Part shown: positions 1-10,797 of the stretch, piece after piece
Numbering within the stretch: position 1 is the first letter of the stretch
How the letters are laid out: each line of letters starts with the position of its first letter
Origin: Aegilops tauschii subsp. strangulata
Lineage: Eukaryota; Streptophyta; Magnoliopsida; Poales; Poaceae
Reading direction: 5' to 3'
Length of the DNA: 64,000 nt
Assembly (NCBI RefSeq): GCF_002575655.3
Contig: NC_053035.3
Location: 502,106,601 to 502,170,600, forward strand
Made by a program: the position numbers and the translations under genes
Notes under the pieces: model-generated
Seen by the model: the letters and a program-made list of their open reading frames with translations, nothing else
Databases searched by the model: none
What the model was told of the DNA's origin: nothing

Positions 1-840
1 ATACCAAATTCACATGACTACTTATAGCAAGACTTCTCCCATGTCCTGAGGAACAAACGTAACTACTCACAAATCATATTCATGTTCATAATCAGAGGGG
101 TATTAATATGCATAAAGGATCTGAACATATGATCTTCCACCAAATAAACCAACTAGCATCAACTACAAGGAGTAATCAACACTACTAGCAACCTACAGGT
201 CCCAATCTGAGGCTTTGGAACAAAGATTGGATACAAGAGATGAACTAGGGTTTTAGAGGAGATGGTGCTGGTGAAGATGTTGATGGAGATTGACCCCCTC
301 CCGTTGAGAGGATCATTGGTGATGACGATGGCGATGATTTCCCCCTCCCGGAGGGAAGTTTCCCTGGCAGAACAGCTCTGGCGGAGCCCTAGTTTGGTTC
401 CGCCTCGTGGCGGCGAAGTTTCTTCCCGAAAGCTTGCTTATGATTTTTTTTCCAGGGTAAAAGACTTCATATAGCAGAAGATGGGCACCGGAGGCCTGCC
501 AGGGGCCCCACGAGGCAGGGGGCGCGCCCAGGGGGGTAGGGTGCGCCCCCACCCTCGTGGCCAGGGTGTGGGCCCCCTCTGGTAATTTCTTCGCTCAGTA
601 TTTTTTATTAATTCCATAAATGACTTCCATGAAGTTTCAAGACTTTTGGAGCTGTGCAGAATAGGTCTCTAATATTTGCTCCTTTTCCAGCCCAGAATTC
701 CAGCTACCGGCATTCTTCCTCTTCATGTAAACCTTGTAAAATAAGAGAGAATAGTCATAAGTATTGTGACATAATGTGTAATAACAGCTCATAATGCAAT
801 AAATATTGATATAAAAGCATGATGCAAAATGGACGTATCA
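1..840 (-). mobile_element. LTR of an Athila-type Gypsy family, cut by the window edge
   Basis: This stretch is the reverse complement of much of the complete LTR at 42036-43557. It ends at 840 with the same terminus (TGATACGTCCATTTTGC read on the minus strand). The terminal TG is present at 840; the other terminus lies left of the window, so it cannot be told whether this is a solo LTR or part of a full element. The open frames inside it are LTR sequence and are not taken as genes. It abuts a Copia-like internal region at 841, so it probably inserted into that element. Confidence 0.85.
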
Positions 841-1623
841 CGCGCGATGTGGTGCAACCACGGGAACAACCTCAGATCGGTGGCGGAGACCACGTGCCGC
901 GATGCTACATCCCGAAGGGGCGACGCAGCGGCGGCGCAGATCGATGCAGCCACAAGGAGAACCACGGGGCGGCGGCGCTGCGGCCCGATGGGGCGACGCA
1001 GCGGCAACCCATTGCTCGATCAGTGGAGGGGCGCGCTGAACTCGGGGACAGGGCGGTGACGGCCGGCGTAGGTCGACCAGCGGGCCGATGCACGGACAAC
1101 GGCCGGGAGGGGGCCCCTGTCGCGCGAGGCTACCTGGTCGGTGAAGAGGCCGGTAGATGGCGCTGGTGTCGGAGTAGAGGCACGGTGGTGGACGATGGCG
1201 GCAGGCGACGCAAACCGATCAAGCATAGATCGGAAACCAAAAAGAAAAACGCCAATCAAAACGACCGGCGAAAGAGCGAAGAAAAAAAACGGAGCAAGGG
1301 CTCGGGAAAAAGACTCTCTAGGGCAGCCGGTCAACACGACCGGCGGACGAACCCTAGGTACGGGTGGTGCGGCCCCCGACGGCGGTCATGGAGGCCGCCC
1401 CGGGGGCGGCACTCGGGTGCAGAAGCGGCGGCGGCTAGGGTTTAGGATCGAGGTAAGGCTGATACCATGTTAGAAGGGAGAGAGAGGATTGGTGGAATAG
1501 TTGTTGTATTGCTTGAGCCTCGTGGGCATATATATAGGAGTACATAGTCAACTTGGAGTACAAGACAAGCCGGGACATATCCTAGTCTATCTCATATTTC
1601 CTAAATAAACATAATACTCAACA
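841..1623 (-). mobile_element. 5' end of a short-LTR Copia-like element (TRIM-like)
   Basis: Read on the minus strand, a 156-bp LTR (1623 down to 1468) starts TGTTGAGTATTATG and ends CTTCTAACA. It is followed at once by TGGTATCAG (1467-1459), the usual plant Copia primer-binding start complementary to initiator tRNA-Met. A TATA-like run (gcatatatatagg) sits inside the LTR. The GC-rich sequence from 1458 down to 841 would be the leader and start of the internal region; it is cut off by the LTR at 840. No gag or pol motif is recognisable, so a non-autonomous TRIM or a truncated Copia element are both possible. Confidence 0.65.
1459..1467 (-). other. Primer-binding site of the short-LTR element
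   Basis: TGGTATCAG on the minus strand, directly after the LTR end at 1468. This is the common plant Copia primer-binding start. Confidence 0.65.
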
Positions 1624-2355
1624 GATTCTTCTGCTCCAACATACACAATCAACTACCCGCAAAAAAAAACATACACAATCAACAGCGGCAACCATCGGGC
1701 TAAAAGAAAGGCACAATCGCAATGACATACTTGCAGTTGCAGCGGAGACACGACTTGTAGCGAAAATAATGCCATCATACTTGCAGCGGAGGTACGACTT
1801 GTAGCGAAAATAATGCCATCTTTCAGAATGGCTCGTGTAAAAACAGAAGATAACCTCAGCGTACTTCATGAGAAGGCGAAGCCAGTCAGTTATGTTAGCA
1901 CACCAGCAAACCCAGAGCAGATTGCTTTACATACCAAAGTTTCAAGCGAGATAGAAAGTGTGAAATTCAGTGCTTATCATTTCATAAAACAGGAAATTTC
2001 TATCTTTACAAATTACATCCCTCCGTTCCTCATGTTAGCATCATGTCGGGATTATTAGTTTATAATTATTTTGTGCATCACAATCTTCAAATTCAAAAGG
2101 AGAAATATAGCACATACACATCACAACTCCTCTGTTTCTCCGCCTCAAAGCAGCAGCACAAAACAGGCTTCATTAATCTCAATTTGCGAGTGAAATTAGT
2201 TCAAGCATATAAACTCAACCTGAATTATCAAGGATGCAAGCAAATGGATCAAACAACAACGAAAGGGATAGATCGTACCACAAAAGGGCTTGACTTCTTG
2301 CTACTGTTGGTGGTGGCCACGGCAGGATCGGAGCGAGTGGAGTAAGACGAAATCA
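1624..2355. other. Spacer with a small tandem duplication
   Basis: No gene is supported here. Around 1723-1820 a segment of about 46 bp containing 'gcgaaaataatgccatc' occurs twice in tandem. A shorter repeat of 'acatacacaatcaac' lies at about 1639-1683. The open frames are short and show no recognisable domain. Confidence 0.5.
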
Positions 2356-3236
2356 CTAGTTGAGGAGTACTCGTTGCAAAGATCACCCCAACCTCTCCAG
2401 ATTGCAACAAGTGGCGCGCTGCATGTGCATCACTTGTCGCAACCTGGAAGTTTTCCCTTTTTTCATAGATCCGTTTATTCAAAATGTTTTATCACTTAAA
2501 CCGTGTGTCCAAATCTCGAACCGCTTTCATCGTTGGATTCCTCGCGTTGAGATCTTCAAAACTAGATCCTATGTTGATAGGTTTTGACAAACTTTTTTTT
2601 TCACGAAAAACCGAACCGGGAGCACGGGTTTTTTCCCTTTCCGAAAAAGGTATACCCGTGCCTCTCACGAAATCACAACCGTGCCTCTCGCGGAAGCAAA
2701 ACCGTGACACTCGCGGAAGGAAAAAAAAGAAAACACGTTTTTTTCGTCTCCGAGAAGGCACGGCCGTGACTCTCACGAAAGCACAACCGTCCCTCTTGCG
2801 GAAGATAAACCGTGACTCTCTCGAAAGAAAAAAAACAGAAAACGCGTTTTTTTCGTTTCCGAGAGGCACGGCCGTGACTCGCGAAAAGCACAACCGTGTC
2901 TGTCGCGGAAGCAAAACCGTGACTCTCACGAAAAGAAAAAAAACATAAAATACGTTTTTTTTCATTTCCGAGAGGCTCAACCGTGACTCTCGCGAAAAGA
3001 AAAAAATAAAACGTGTTTTTTTGTGCAAAAACAATTGAATTTTTTTATTGAAAAGCTAAGGAAGACCGGTGGAAAACCAAAACGTTGAAAAAAACCGAAA
3101 AAACCGTTTAAAAAGCCGAAAACGCGTGCGAAAAAAATAAAATTCGGAGGGAGCGCGACACGTGGCAAATGGCTGAGAGCGCGCCAAGTGACGCTGATCG
3201 TTGCGAGCCTCCCAAAGGAGCGCTAGTTGCTCTCGG
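2356..3236. mobile_element. Putative non-autonomous TIR DNA transposon
   Basis: The two ends are imperfect inverted repeats. The left end (about 2356-2425, ACTAGTTGAGGAGTACTC and further in AAGTGGCGCGC) resembles the reverse complement of the right end (about 3165-3236, AACTAGCGCTCCTTTGG and CTTGGCGCGC). The interior is a tandem array plus A/T-rich filler. There is no transposase. A Mutator-like origin is a guess from the long degenerate ends, and I could not define a target-site duplication. Confidence 0.4.
2624..3030. repeat. Tandem array, about 108-bp unit, 3.6 copies
   Basis: Units begin near 2624, 2735, 2842 and 2950. Each has a run of T (gtttttttcg), then 'tccgagaggcacggccgtga', then alternating 'ctctcgcgaaag' and 'acaaccgtg' blocks, then an A-rich end. 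Copies differ by substitutions and small indels; the last is partial. Long open frames on both strands come from this periodic composition and are not genes. Confidence 0.75.
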
Positions 3237-3401
3237 GGGAATAACATGACGACGCTGGGAAGAAGTGGATGGTTGGCTCGGCTGTAGGGCCAAGCCGTCC
3301 TCCTCCATGGCCGCCTAGCCAGATTCAGCTCTCGACATCTCTCTCTCCGCACTTAGATGGAGGCGAGGACGAAGCCCTAGCAAAAATTATATCACCGAAA
3401 A
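3237..3401. other. Spacer, nothing recognised
   Basis: Between the putative TIR element and the hairpin. No coding, RNA or repeat structure is supported. Confidence 0.4.
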
Positions 3402-3490
3402 GATTCAAGTTTGACCGTAAATTTAACCAACGAGACAGCTTGCGGCGGGATATCGATCTCGTTGGTTAAATTTACGGTCAAATTTGAATC
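3402..3490. repeat. Near-perfect inverted repeat (34-bp arms, 21-bp loop)
   Basis: The arm 3402-3435 is the reverse complement of 3457-3490 at 33 of 34 positions. The single difference would be a G-U pair in RNA. The spacer 3436-3456 is GC-rich. The repeat does not extend beyond the arms. It could be a short fold-back element, or, if transcribed, a hairpin. No known microRNA family is recognised. Confidence 0.85.
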
Positions 3491-3775
3491 TCGAAAATAC
3501 GGACGCACTAATAGGCGGCCATGTCAACCTATTTGGGCCGGTCAACCCGCAACCGTAGGATTTCGTTGATTCTAGTTCGATGCACTTCGTCTTTATCAGA
3601 ACACACGCGTACGGAAATATTCCCCTGCATCTCATCGCTCTCTTCCGTCTGGCCGGCCGCAGTTGCTCTCTGGTCGCTGCCCTCACGGGTCCTCCTCGTT
3701 GCCAGTCGTCACCCTCGCCGGCCATCCTCGTTGCCGATTGAAGCATCAAATGGCGCGACGGCGTCGCTCACAGCC
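3491..3775. other. Spacer, nothing recognised
   Basis: Moderately GC-rich sequence with open frames on both strands but no recognisable protein. Confidence 0.4.
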
Positions 3776-4530
3776 AATAGCAGTTGTAGCAAAAATCTTT
3801 GTCGATTCCAGCAAAACAAAAACATGGTGGAAGCAAAAATATGGGTCACCAGTTCCAGCAAAAAACACAATACGCGGAAGCAAAATAAAATGATACATCG
3901 GTTCCAGCAAAAACACAACACGGTGGAAGCAAAATGAGACGCCGGTTCCAGCAAAAAAAGACGGTGGTAGCAAAAGAATTGTCTGATTCCAGCAAAATCT
4001 GAAGACGGTAGTAGCAAAAATTGGGGATGATTGCAACAAAAATACAAACTGGTTCCATCTATGTGTGTCGCAATTGCAGCACCGCCGTCCGGACGTGGTC
4101 ACCACGTCGGGTCGTGGTCACCACTGCCATGGGATGGCCCCAGCTGGTAGCAGCTTCGCCTTGGATGGTTGCAACTAGTCGTACATAGGTTGCAACCATC
4201 CCATGGCGCCGCCATGGCTCGGATGCAAAACCGATGCAGCTCCGTGCACCACCGGGTTGCAGCCCATCGCGCACACCGTCGTTGCCGTCGTAGCAAAATG
4301 GTTGGCCGGCTGCAGCTTTTTGTGTTGCCGGTTGTAGCCCATCGCGGTAGCTCTGTCGGCACCGTAGCAAAACAGTTTGCCAGTTGCAGCCTTTTAATTT
4401 GCCGGTTCCAGCTGCTCGCGCAGCCAATAGCAGCACCGGAGCTCGCCGGTTCCGGCAGGCGGTGGGTGGTTGCAGCAAAGAACACTGGCGAGGGGTGGAC
4501 TGCAGCGTGGGCTTGCAGCATCACTGGTGT
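3776..4530. repeat. Degenerate interspersed short-motif repeat upstream of eIF5B
   Basis: Two short motifs recur at roughly 25-45 bp spacing: 'ttccagcaaaa' alternating with 'ggtagcaaaa' or 'ggaagcaaaa' (about 3780-4050), then 'ggttgcagc' or 'gttgcaacc' variants (about 4050-4530). Spacing is irregular, so this is a decayed simple-motif array. The open frames here reflect the repetition. Confidence 0.6.
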
Positions 4531-5043
4531 GCCCGACCTTGCTTTACGCTCATGGAAGAAAAGAGTGAGAGGTAGAAGAAGAAATTGGGGACCAAGGGAT
4601 AGACAGAAAAAAGAAAGATGTAGACTAGAGACGGAGAAAGGATAAGAGACGTGTGGATGTGGTCTCTTCTGGTGGAGAAAACGAGAAGCGGTGCGCTTGG
4701 GGCCCACAACTACATGGTGCGTGGCGTGTGACTGGCTGGAGTTTCGGCCGGCGCACCGTCTCCGAACGTTTTCTTGTGAAAAGGAGTGAGTAAAAGAAAA
4801 CTAGGATGACCGAGCACACAAATCGTGCAAAATACAGACTTCCAAGACAAAAAGGAGAGAAAGAGATAATAAAGGGAGAAGAAATAAGAGGGCAGGACCG
4901 TCTTTTCCGTCCCCCTTCTTCCTTGCGAGCACAGGGTTTTCTTCCGCCGCTCCCCCCAATCCATCCATCGATTCCCATCCGCCGCCGCTGCCGTCTTCCA
5001 GCCCCCACCCCCACCTCCAGTCTAGACCCCGCGCGCCGCGCCG
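4531..5043 (+). promoter_or_regulatory. Promoter-proximal region and 5' UTR of eIF5B
   Basis: Upstream of the first conserved eIF5B codon at 5044. The last 130 bases are CT- and CCG-rich (CCGCCGCTCCCCCC, CCGCCGCCGCTGCCG), as is common in cereal 5' UTRs. I could not place a TATA box or transcription start with confidence. Confidence 0.4.
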
Positions 5044-8000
5044 ATGGGGCGCAAGAAAAACGTCGCCATCGACGACGACGAGTACTCCCTGCCGCAGGAC
5101 GACGAGGCCGCCCCCCCGCCGCCCCCCCGCCGCCCCCCGCCGCCGCCGCGGAGAAGGAGAAGCCGCCGCCCAAGAAGGGCGGCAAGAAGGGCGGCAAGTC
5201 CGCCGCGCACGACGACGACGACGACTACGAGCCCGCCCCGCCTCCCCCGCCGGCGGGCGAGGAGGACGACGAGCCGATCAACGTCGTCTTCACCGGCAAG
5301 AAGAAGAAGAAGAAGGGTGGCGCGGGCGGGGGCGGGATGAGCGCCTTCGACGCCCTCGCGGCCGCCGAGGACCAGGATGAGGACGAGGCCCCTGCCTCCA
5401 CCACCGCATCCGAGCTCGAGGCCGGTAGGTCTGAGGCCAGCGGCGATCTCGACGACGTCGACCTCGATTTCGACTTCAGCAAGTCCAAGAAGAAAAAGAA
5501 GAAGGGCAAGGGAGCTCGCCTGTCCGCCGAGGAGGACGAGGAGGCGGCTGCTGCTGCTGCGGCGGCGCCCCCAGCTGCTGCCGAGGAAGAGGAGGAGCAG
5601 GAGGCTGCGGCCATGGCTGCCAAGAAGCCACAGAAGAAGAAGAAAAAGAAGGGTGGGTTTACTGTGGACGATGAGGACATCGACAAGCTCCTGGCCGAGA
5701 TGGAGGATCCTCCCCAACCAGCAAAGGAGGCTGAGCCGGAGGAGGCTAAAGGTGGGGATTCTCTGGCTGCCCCAGATGCCGATGATGCCGGCGGAAAGAA
5801 ATCGAAGAAGAAGAAAAAGAAGGGAGGGTTTACTGTCGACGATGAGGACATTGACAAGCTCCTTGCAGAGATTGAGGACCGGCCTGCTGCCGCTGAGGAG
5901 CCTGAGCCCAAGTCAGCCAAGGCAGAGGATACTGTGGCTGCTGCTCCTGCTGCGACCAGTGTGGATGATGCTGAAGGGAAGAAATCAAAGAAGAAAAAGA
6001 AGAAGAGCGGAAGGACAGCACAGGAAGAGGAGGATCTGGACAAGCTTCTTGCTGAGCTCGGTGAAGGACCGGCACCGGCACCGGAGAAGGAGAAACCATC
6101 CCAGGCAGCGCCTTCCGCTCCAGCAGTGAAGGAGGACGCTGAAACTGCGGAGGATGGTAATGCAGAGCAGAAGGCCGGGGAAGGAGAGGTAGAGTCCGCT
6201 GCAGCCAAGAAGAAAAAGAAGAAGAAAGAAAAAGAGAAGGAGAAGAAGGCAGCAGCAAAGGGGACAGAGGCTAAGAAGGAGGAGGAAAAGGAGCCAGAGG
6301 CGCCTAAAGGCAAGGTTGACATGAAGAAGCTCCCAAAGCATGTCCGGGAGATGCAGGAGGCTCTTTTGAAGAGGCAGGAAGCCGAGGAGCGGAGGAAGAA
6401 AGAGGAGGAAGAACGTTTGAGGAAGGAGGAAGAGGAGCGTTTGAGGAAAGAGGAGGAGGAGAAGAAGGCAGAGGAAGCAAAGAGGAGGAAGAAGGAGAGG
6501 GAAAAGGAGAAGCTGCTCAAGAAGAAGCAGGAAGGTAAGCTTTTAACAGGGAAGCAGAAGGAGGAGGCCAAGCGGTTAGAAGCCATGAGGAGACAATTCC
6601 TTGGTGAGAGTGAAGTTCCAGTAGCTGATGGGGCTGCCCCTGAGATTAAGAAGAGGCCAAAGTATGATAGCAAGAAGAAAAAAGTTCAAACAAAGGCTTC
6701 AGAGGCCCAGAAGGTAGCTGAAGAACAACAGCAAGAGGTAAATGAAGCCAACATTGACGAGGAAGAGTATGTCATAGTGGACCAGGAATCTCAGTCTCAG
6801 GTGGCAGAATCTGAGACAAAAACAGAACCCGACCAAGAGGTGGAAGAGGCAAAACAAGAAGAGGAGGAAGATGAAGATTACTGGGATGCAAAGAGCTGGG
6901 ATGATATCGATGTGGGTTTGTCGAAGACAAGTGCTTTCGAGGAGGAAGAGGAGAAGGAGGACAAGCCTGTTGCCACGAAGCAGGAAATTTCTAAACCGCA
7001 ACCTGTAGTGCCTGCTGTAAAAAATGTTGCTCCGCCTGTTGACAACTCTAAAAAGAGTGAAACTGAAAATGTGCGTGCCAACAATGGAGTTGCTAAAAAG
7101 AAAGGGAAGAAAGGATCTTCTAAAGATGATGATGCTGACAATGCTAGCGACCTCCGTTCACCAATCTGTTGCATCCTTGGTCATGTTGATACTGGAAAGA
7201 CAAAGCTGCTGGACTGTATTAGACGAACTAATGTACAAGAAGGAGAAGCTGGCGGTATTACTCAACAGATTGGAGCTACATACTTCCCAACTGAGAATAT
7301 TAGAGAGAGAACAAGGGAATTGAAGGCTGATGCTACTCTCAAGGTTCCAGGCCTGCTTGTTATTGATACTCCTGGCCATGAGTCCTTCAGTAATCTGCGT
7401 TCTAGAGGTTCAAGTTTGTGCGACATTGCTATTTTGGTTGTCGACATTATGCATGGGCTTGAACCCCAGACAATCGAATCCCTGAATCTCTTGAAAAGTC
7501 GAGATGCAGTATTTATCGTTGCTTTGAACAAGGTACTATTCTTGGATTTTTGTCCCTTTGACTTTCGGCTTCCTTACTGTTCTGCTATTTACTTGTTTGT
7601 TTCTTATCACTGTATGAAGGTTGATCGTCTTTATGGTTGGAAGACCTGCCCCAATGCTCCTATCGGGAAAGCCTTGAGACAACAAAATGATGATGTCAAG
7701 TTGGAGTTCAATACGAGGCTTACTGATGTATGTGGACATTATTGTTTCCTCCTTGTTTTATAGTATTATGGAAAGAACTACTAGTTGGTGTTGTTCTAAT
7801 CACATGTATGTGCTTTGTCCAACAGATTGTGACACAATTCAAGATGCAAGGTGTGAATACTGCTTTGTACTACAAGAACAAAGAGATGGAAGATACATTT
7901 AACATTGTGCCTACCAGTGCAGTAAGGCATGGTCAACAATTAATCTTATTGGTTCATTCATTCAGATATCTGGCAGCAAGTACGATATTACTAGCATCTT

Positions 8001-10797
8001 TTCCTTAACACATAATGCACTTCTCCCTGCAGTGGTGAAGGCATTCCTGATCTGCTTCTACTATTGGTGCAATGGGCACAAAAGACGATGGAAGAAAAGC
8101 TTACTTTTGTTGATGAAGTCCAGGTACCGTGCATATATGAGTTACTACTCATCACTGTAGAAGAATGCACTTGTATGATCTTATCTTATTCTGTTTCAGT
8201 GTACCGTGCATAAATATACTTGTCATTGTAGAAGAATGCAGTCTTATGATCTTATCTTATTGTGTGTCAGTGTACTGTCCTGGAAGTCAAGGTCATCGAA
8301 GGTCATGGCACTACAGTTGATGTTGTGCTGGTCAATGGTATGCTCCATGAAGGAGATCAAATAGTCGTGTGTGGCATGCAGGTAAGAATCATGTTGTATA
8401 ATTGCAATTGCTGCAGCAAATACATCACCAGCACATGTAAGACTCATTATGTTCTTGTTATATATCTATTTAGGGACCCATTGTGACAACCATCAGAGCT
8501 TTGTTAACACCACACCCGATGAAGGAGCTTCGAGTTAAGGTGTGTGGCTCATTATACTACACCTTAGTTTAATTTCTTATTTTAGATCCAATATATTGCT
8601 GTTCAACTAGGCTGTCACCTTTAAGATTCATTCTCTTTCGGTGCTTTGATGACTGGGGACCTATTGATAGCTTTGATCAAAACATTTACATACTGGGAGG
8701 TTTATATTATGCACATTTTTTATGACTGGGAACCTATTGATAGCTTTGATCATAAGATTTATGTCATCATGTCATTTTTGTGCCTACCTGGAAATAGTAA
8801 ATTAATGTCATGCTAACTCTACCAAGAAAGCTCAATGGCATGTTTGATTTGCAGCCATACTTTGCCAAATGTTAGGTAGACACGTGTACCGAGTGTTTGG
8901 ATACATTCACAGGTGGCATGCCACACTTTCTTTGTCAGTCACCCCACTTGTCATGGACTCAGTTGCCAGCCAACTTTTGCCACAAGTGTGTTGACCAATT
9001 TGTTCATCTTAGACACCACCATGCTTACGCCTTGCCAAGACACTTAAAATGCTTGCATATTATGATTCATTGCTTTCTTTTGCACTAAGATGATTTGAGC
9101 CTTTGGTTCACCTTTTAAGTTTGAGTTGACTAATTCATCGAAACACAAAATCTCAGGGCACCTACCTTCACCATAAGAAGATCAGAGCTGCACAAGGAAT
9201 TAAAATATCAGCTCAGGTGGGTTCATTAATTTTTTGGCACTTCAGAGTGTAAATATCAGCACACTTCTGAAAAATAACAAGTGTTCTCTGTCAGGGTCTC
9301 GAACATGCAATTGCTGGGACTGCTCTATATGCTGTACGACCTGATGCAGATATAGAGGACCTGAAGGATGCTGTAATGGAAGAGATGTCAAGGGTTAGGA
9401 ACCGGATTGATAAGAGTGGCGAGGGTGTCTATGTGCAAGCATCTACGCTTGGGTCATTGGAAGCTCTGACTGAGTTCTTGAAGAGCCCTGCTGTGAATAT
9501 CCCCTTCTGTGATTTCAGCATAGGCCCAGTGCACAAGAAAGATGTTATGAAGGCCAGCGTTATGCTTGAGAGGAAGAAGGAATATGCAACTATCTTGGCG
9601 TTTGATGTCAAAGTGATGCCTGATGCCCGTGATCTTGCAGAAGAGTCTGGTGTGAAGATCTTCGTGGCAGATATAATATACCACCTTTTTGACCAATTTA
9701 CAGCGTACATTAAGAACATAAGGGAAGAGAAGAAGAAGGACAGCGCCGAAGAAGCTGTTTTCCCCTGTGTTCTTAAGATCATGCCGAACTGTGTCTTCAA
9801 CAAGAAGGATCCAATCGTTTTGGGTGTCGATATCCTCGAAGGAATAGCAAAGGTATTTTGTCTGATCAGTGAAATTTTATATTTTCTCAACCCTTATTTT
9901 ACTGGATTTTTTAGCTGAGCAGTTATCTTTCTAGAATACCCAGTAGTTTGTAACTGGCCTAGATTAACAAATGCCAGTAGGCTCATCATCTAGAAACTGG
10001 AAACTGTCATATGTGTCCATAGATATGAATGTTATGTTATGTTTCTCATACATCATGGAGTGGTTGGTCTTTCACGTCTTTCTCAAGCTATTTTTCTAGA
10101 ACATTCAGTAGTGAAGAACCAACTGCCCAATTAAACAAATCCTCATAGTCTAGAAAGTGGGACCTGTCATATGTAGAATTTGATGTCCGAAACACTTGAA
10201 TATTATCATGGAGTGGTCTTTCTCAAGATATGTATTCGATTCCTTGTTTTCCCTTGTCATGTAGGTGGGAACGCCTCTGTGCATACCCTCGAAAGAATTT
10301 ATTGATATTGGGAAGATTGCCTCCATTGAAATTAATCACAAGCAAGTTGATACAGCCACAAAAGGGCAAAAGGTGGCTATAAAGGTTTGTGTTATCCTGT
10401 GTTACTCTGTTTCTTTTTCTTCTTGTTAGATTTATCAGGTTCTGTCTGACATATGTTGTTGTTTCCTGGGTGGTGAGCAGATCATTGGGAGCAACTCTGA
10501 TGAGCAGCAGAAGAGCTTTGGCAGGCACTTTGAGATGGAAGACGAGCTCGTCAGCCACATCACAAGGCGGTCCATCGACCTTCTCAAAGAAAACTACAGG
10601 GCAAGTCTTTCTTGTTTGTTTCCATGTGCATTGATTGGTTCACCCCGTTGTCTGCCCATATACTCTGGTGGTTCTTCCAGGCCACCACCACCACCAGTTA
10701 GTGATTTTTTGTTGACTGTTGTTGACTGCAGGATGACTTGACGATGGACGACTGGAAACTTGTGATGAAGCTGAAGAAGATACTGAGTATCCCATGA
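5044..10797 (+). CDS. eIF5B: Eukaryotic translation initiation factor 5B (GTPase), 11 exons
   Basis: This is the universal GTPase that joins the 60S subunit to the 48S complex after start-codon selection, in the cytosol. Exons read from the sequence: 5044-7532, 7620-7727, 7826-7926, 8033-8123, 8271-8381, 8474-8539, 9157-9216, 9295-9852, 10265-10384, 10481-10600, 10732-10797. About 1296 residues if the exon 1 frame break is discounted. The N-terminal half is lysine/glutamate-rich, with three copies of a '[12 protein letters not shown]'-type repeat and an acidic '[12 protein letters not shown]' segment. The G domain follows: GHVDTGKT (about 713), DTPGH (about 775), NKVD split across intron 1 (829-832) and SA (897-898). 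Domains II-IV follow to the end (LKKILSIP). The start MGRKK is the usual plant eIF5B start. Exon 1 is one base short of a whole frame in a C-rich run (5108-5150). Introns 3 and 10 use GC donors. Identity is secure; intactness is not. Confidence 0.95.
5108..5150 (+). other. Apparent one-base frame break in C-rich run of eIF5B exon 1
   Basis: The frame opened by ATG 5044 enters runs of 7, 7 and 6 C. The conserved downstream frame (from [11 protein letters not shown]) is one base out of register. Exon 1 from 5044 to 7532 is 2489 nt, one short of a multiple of three, while all later exons join in phase. The simplest reading is one missing C: a homopolymer consensus error or a real deletion. An in-frame upstream ATG at 4806 exists, but its extra residues resemble translated 5' UTR. 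Confidence 0.85.
7927..8032 (+). other. GC-AG intron 3 of eIF5B
   Basis: The donor is GTAAG|GCATGG and the acceptor CCTGCAG|TGGTGAAG. Using GC at 7927 keeps the conserved SAVSGEG sequence in frame. The nearby GT (7922) would read GCA-TGG-TGA, an immediate stop. Confidence 0.8.
8540..9156 (+). other. Long intron 6 of eIF5B with an internal direct repeat
   Basis: At 617 bp this is the longest intron. A segment containing 'cctattgatagctttgatca' occurs twice about 73 bp apart (about 8651 and 8724) with one change in 29 positions. The rest shows no recognisable element. Confidence 0.6.
10601..10731 (+). other. GC-AG intron 10 of eIF5B
   Basis: The donor AACTACAGG|GCAAGT matches the consensus for U2-type GC donors (AG|GCAAGT). 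The acceptor is GACTGCAG|GATGAC. The join gives [13 protein letters not shown] in frame. The next GT, 4 bases on, would shift the frame. Confidence 0.85.

Noticed and set aside
2492..3034. 180-codon minus-strand ORF
   Set aside because: It is a by-product of a 108-bp tandem array; the protein is itself periodic.
4806..5043. Upstream ATG at 4806 extending the eIF5B frame
   Set aside because: The additional 79 residues look like translated 5' UTR (Pro/Arg-rich, no conservation expected), and MGRKK at 5044 is the typical plant start. A frame break at the C run explains the data better.
5225..6673. 482-codon minus-strand ORF opposite eIF5B exon 1
   Set aside because: It is the antisense shadow of the Lys/Glu-rich coding repeats (Phe/Ser-rich), without any domain.
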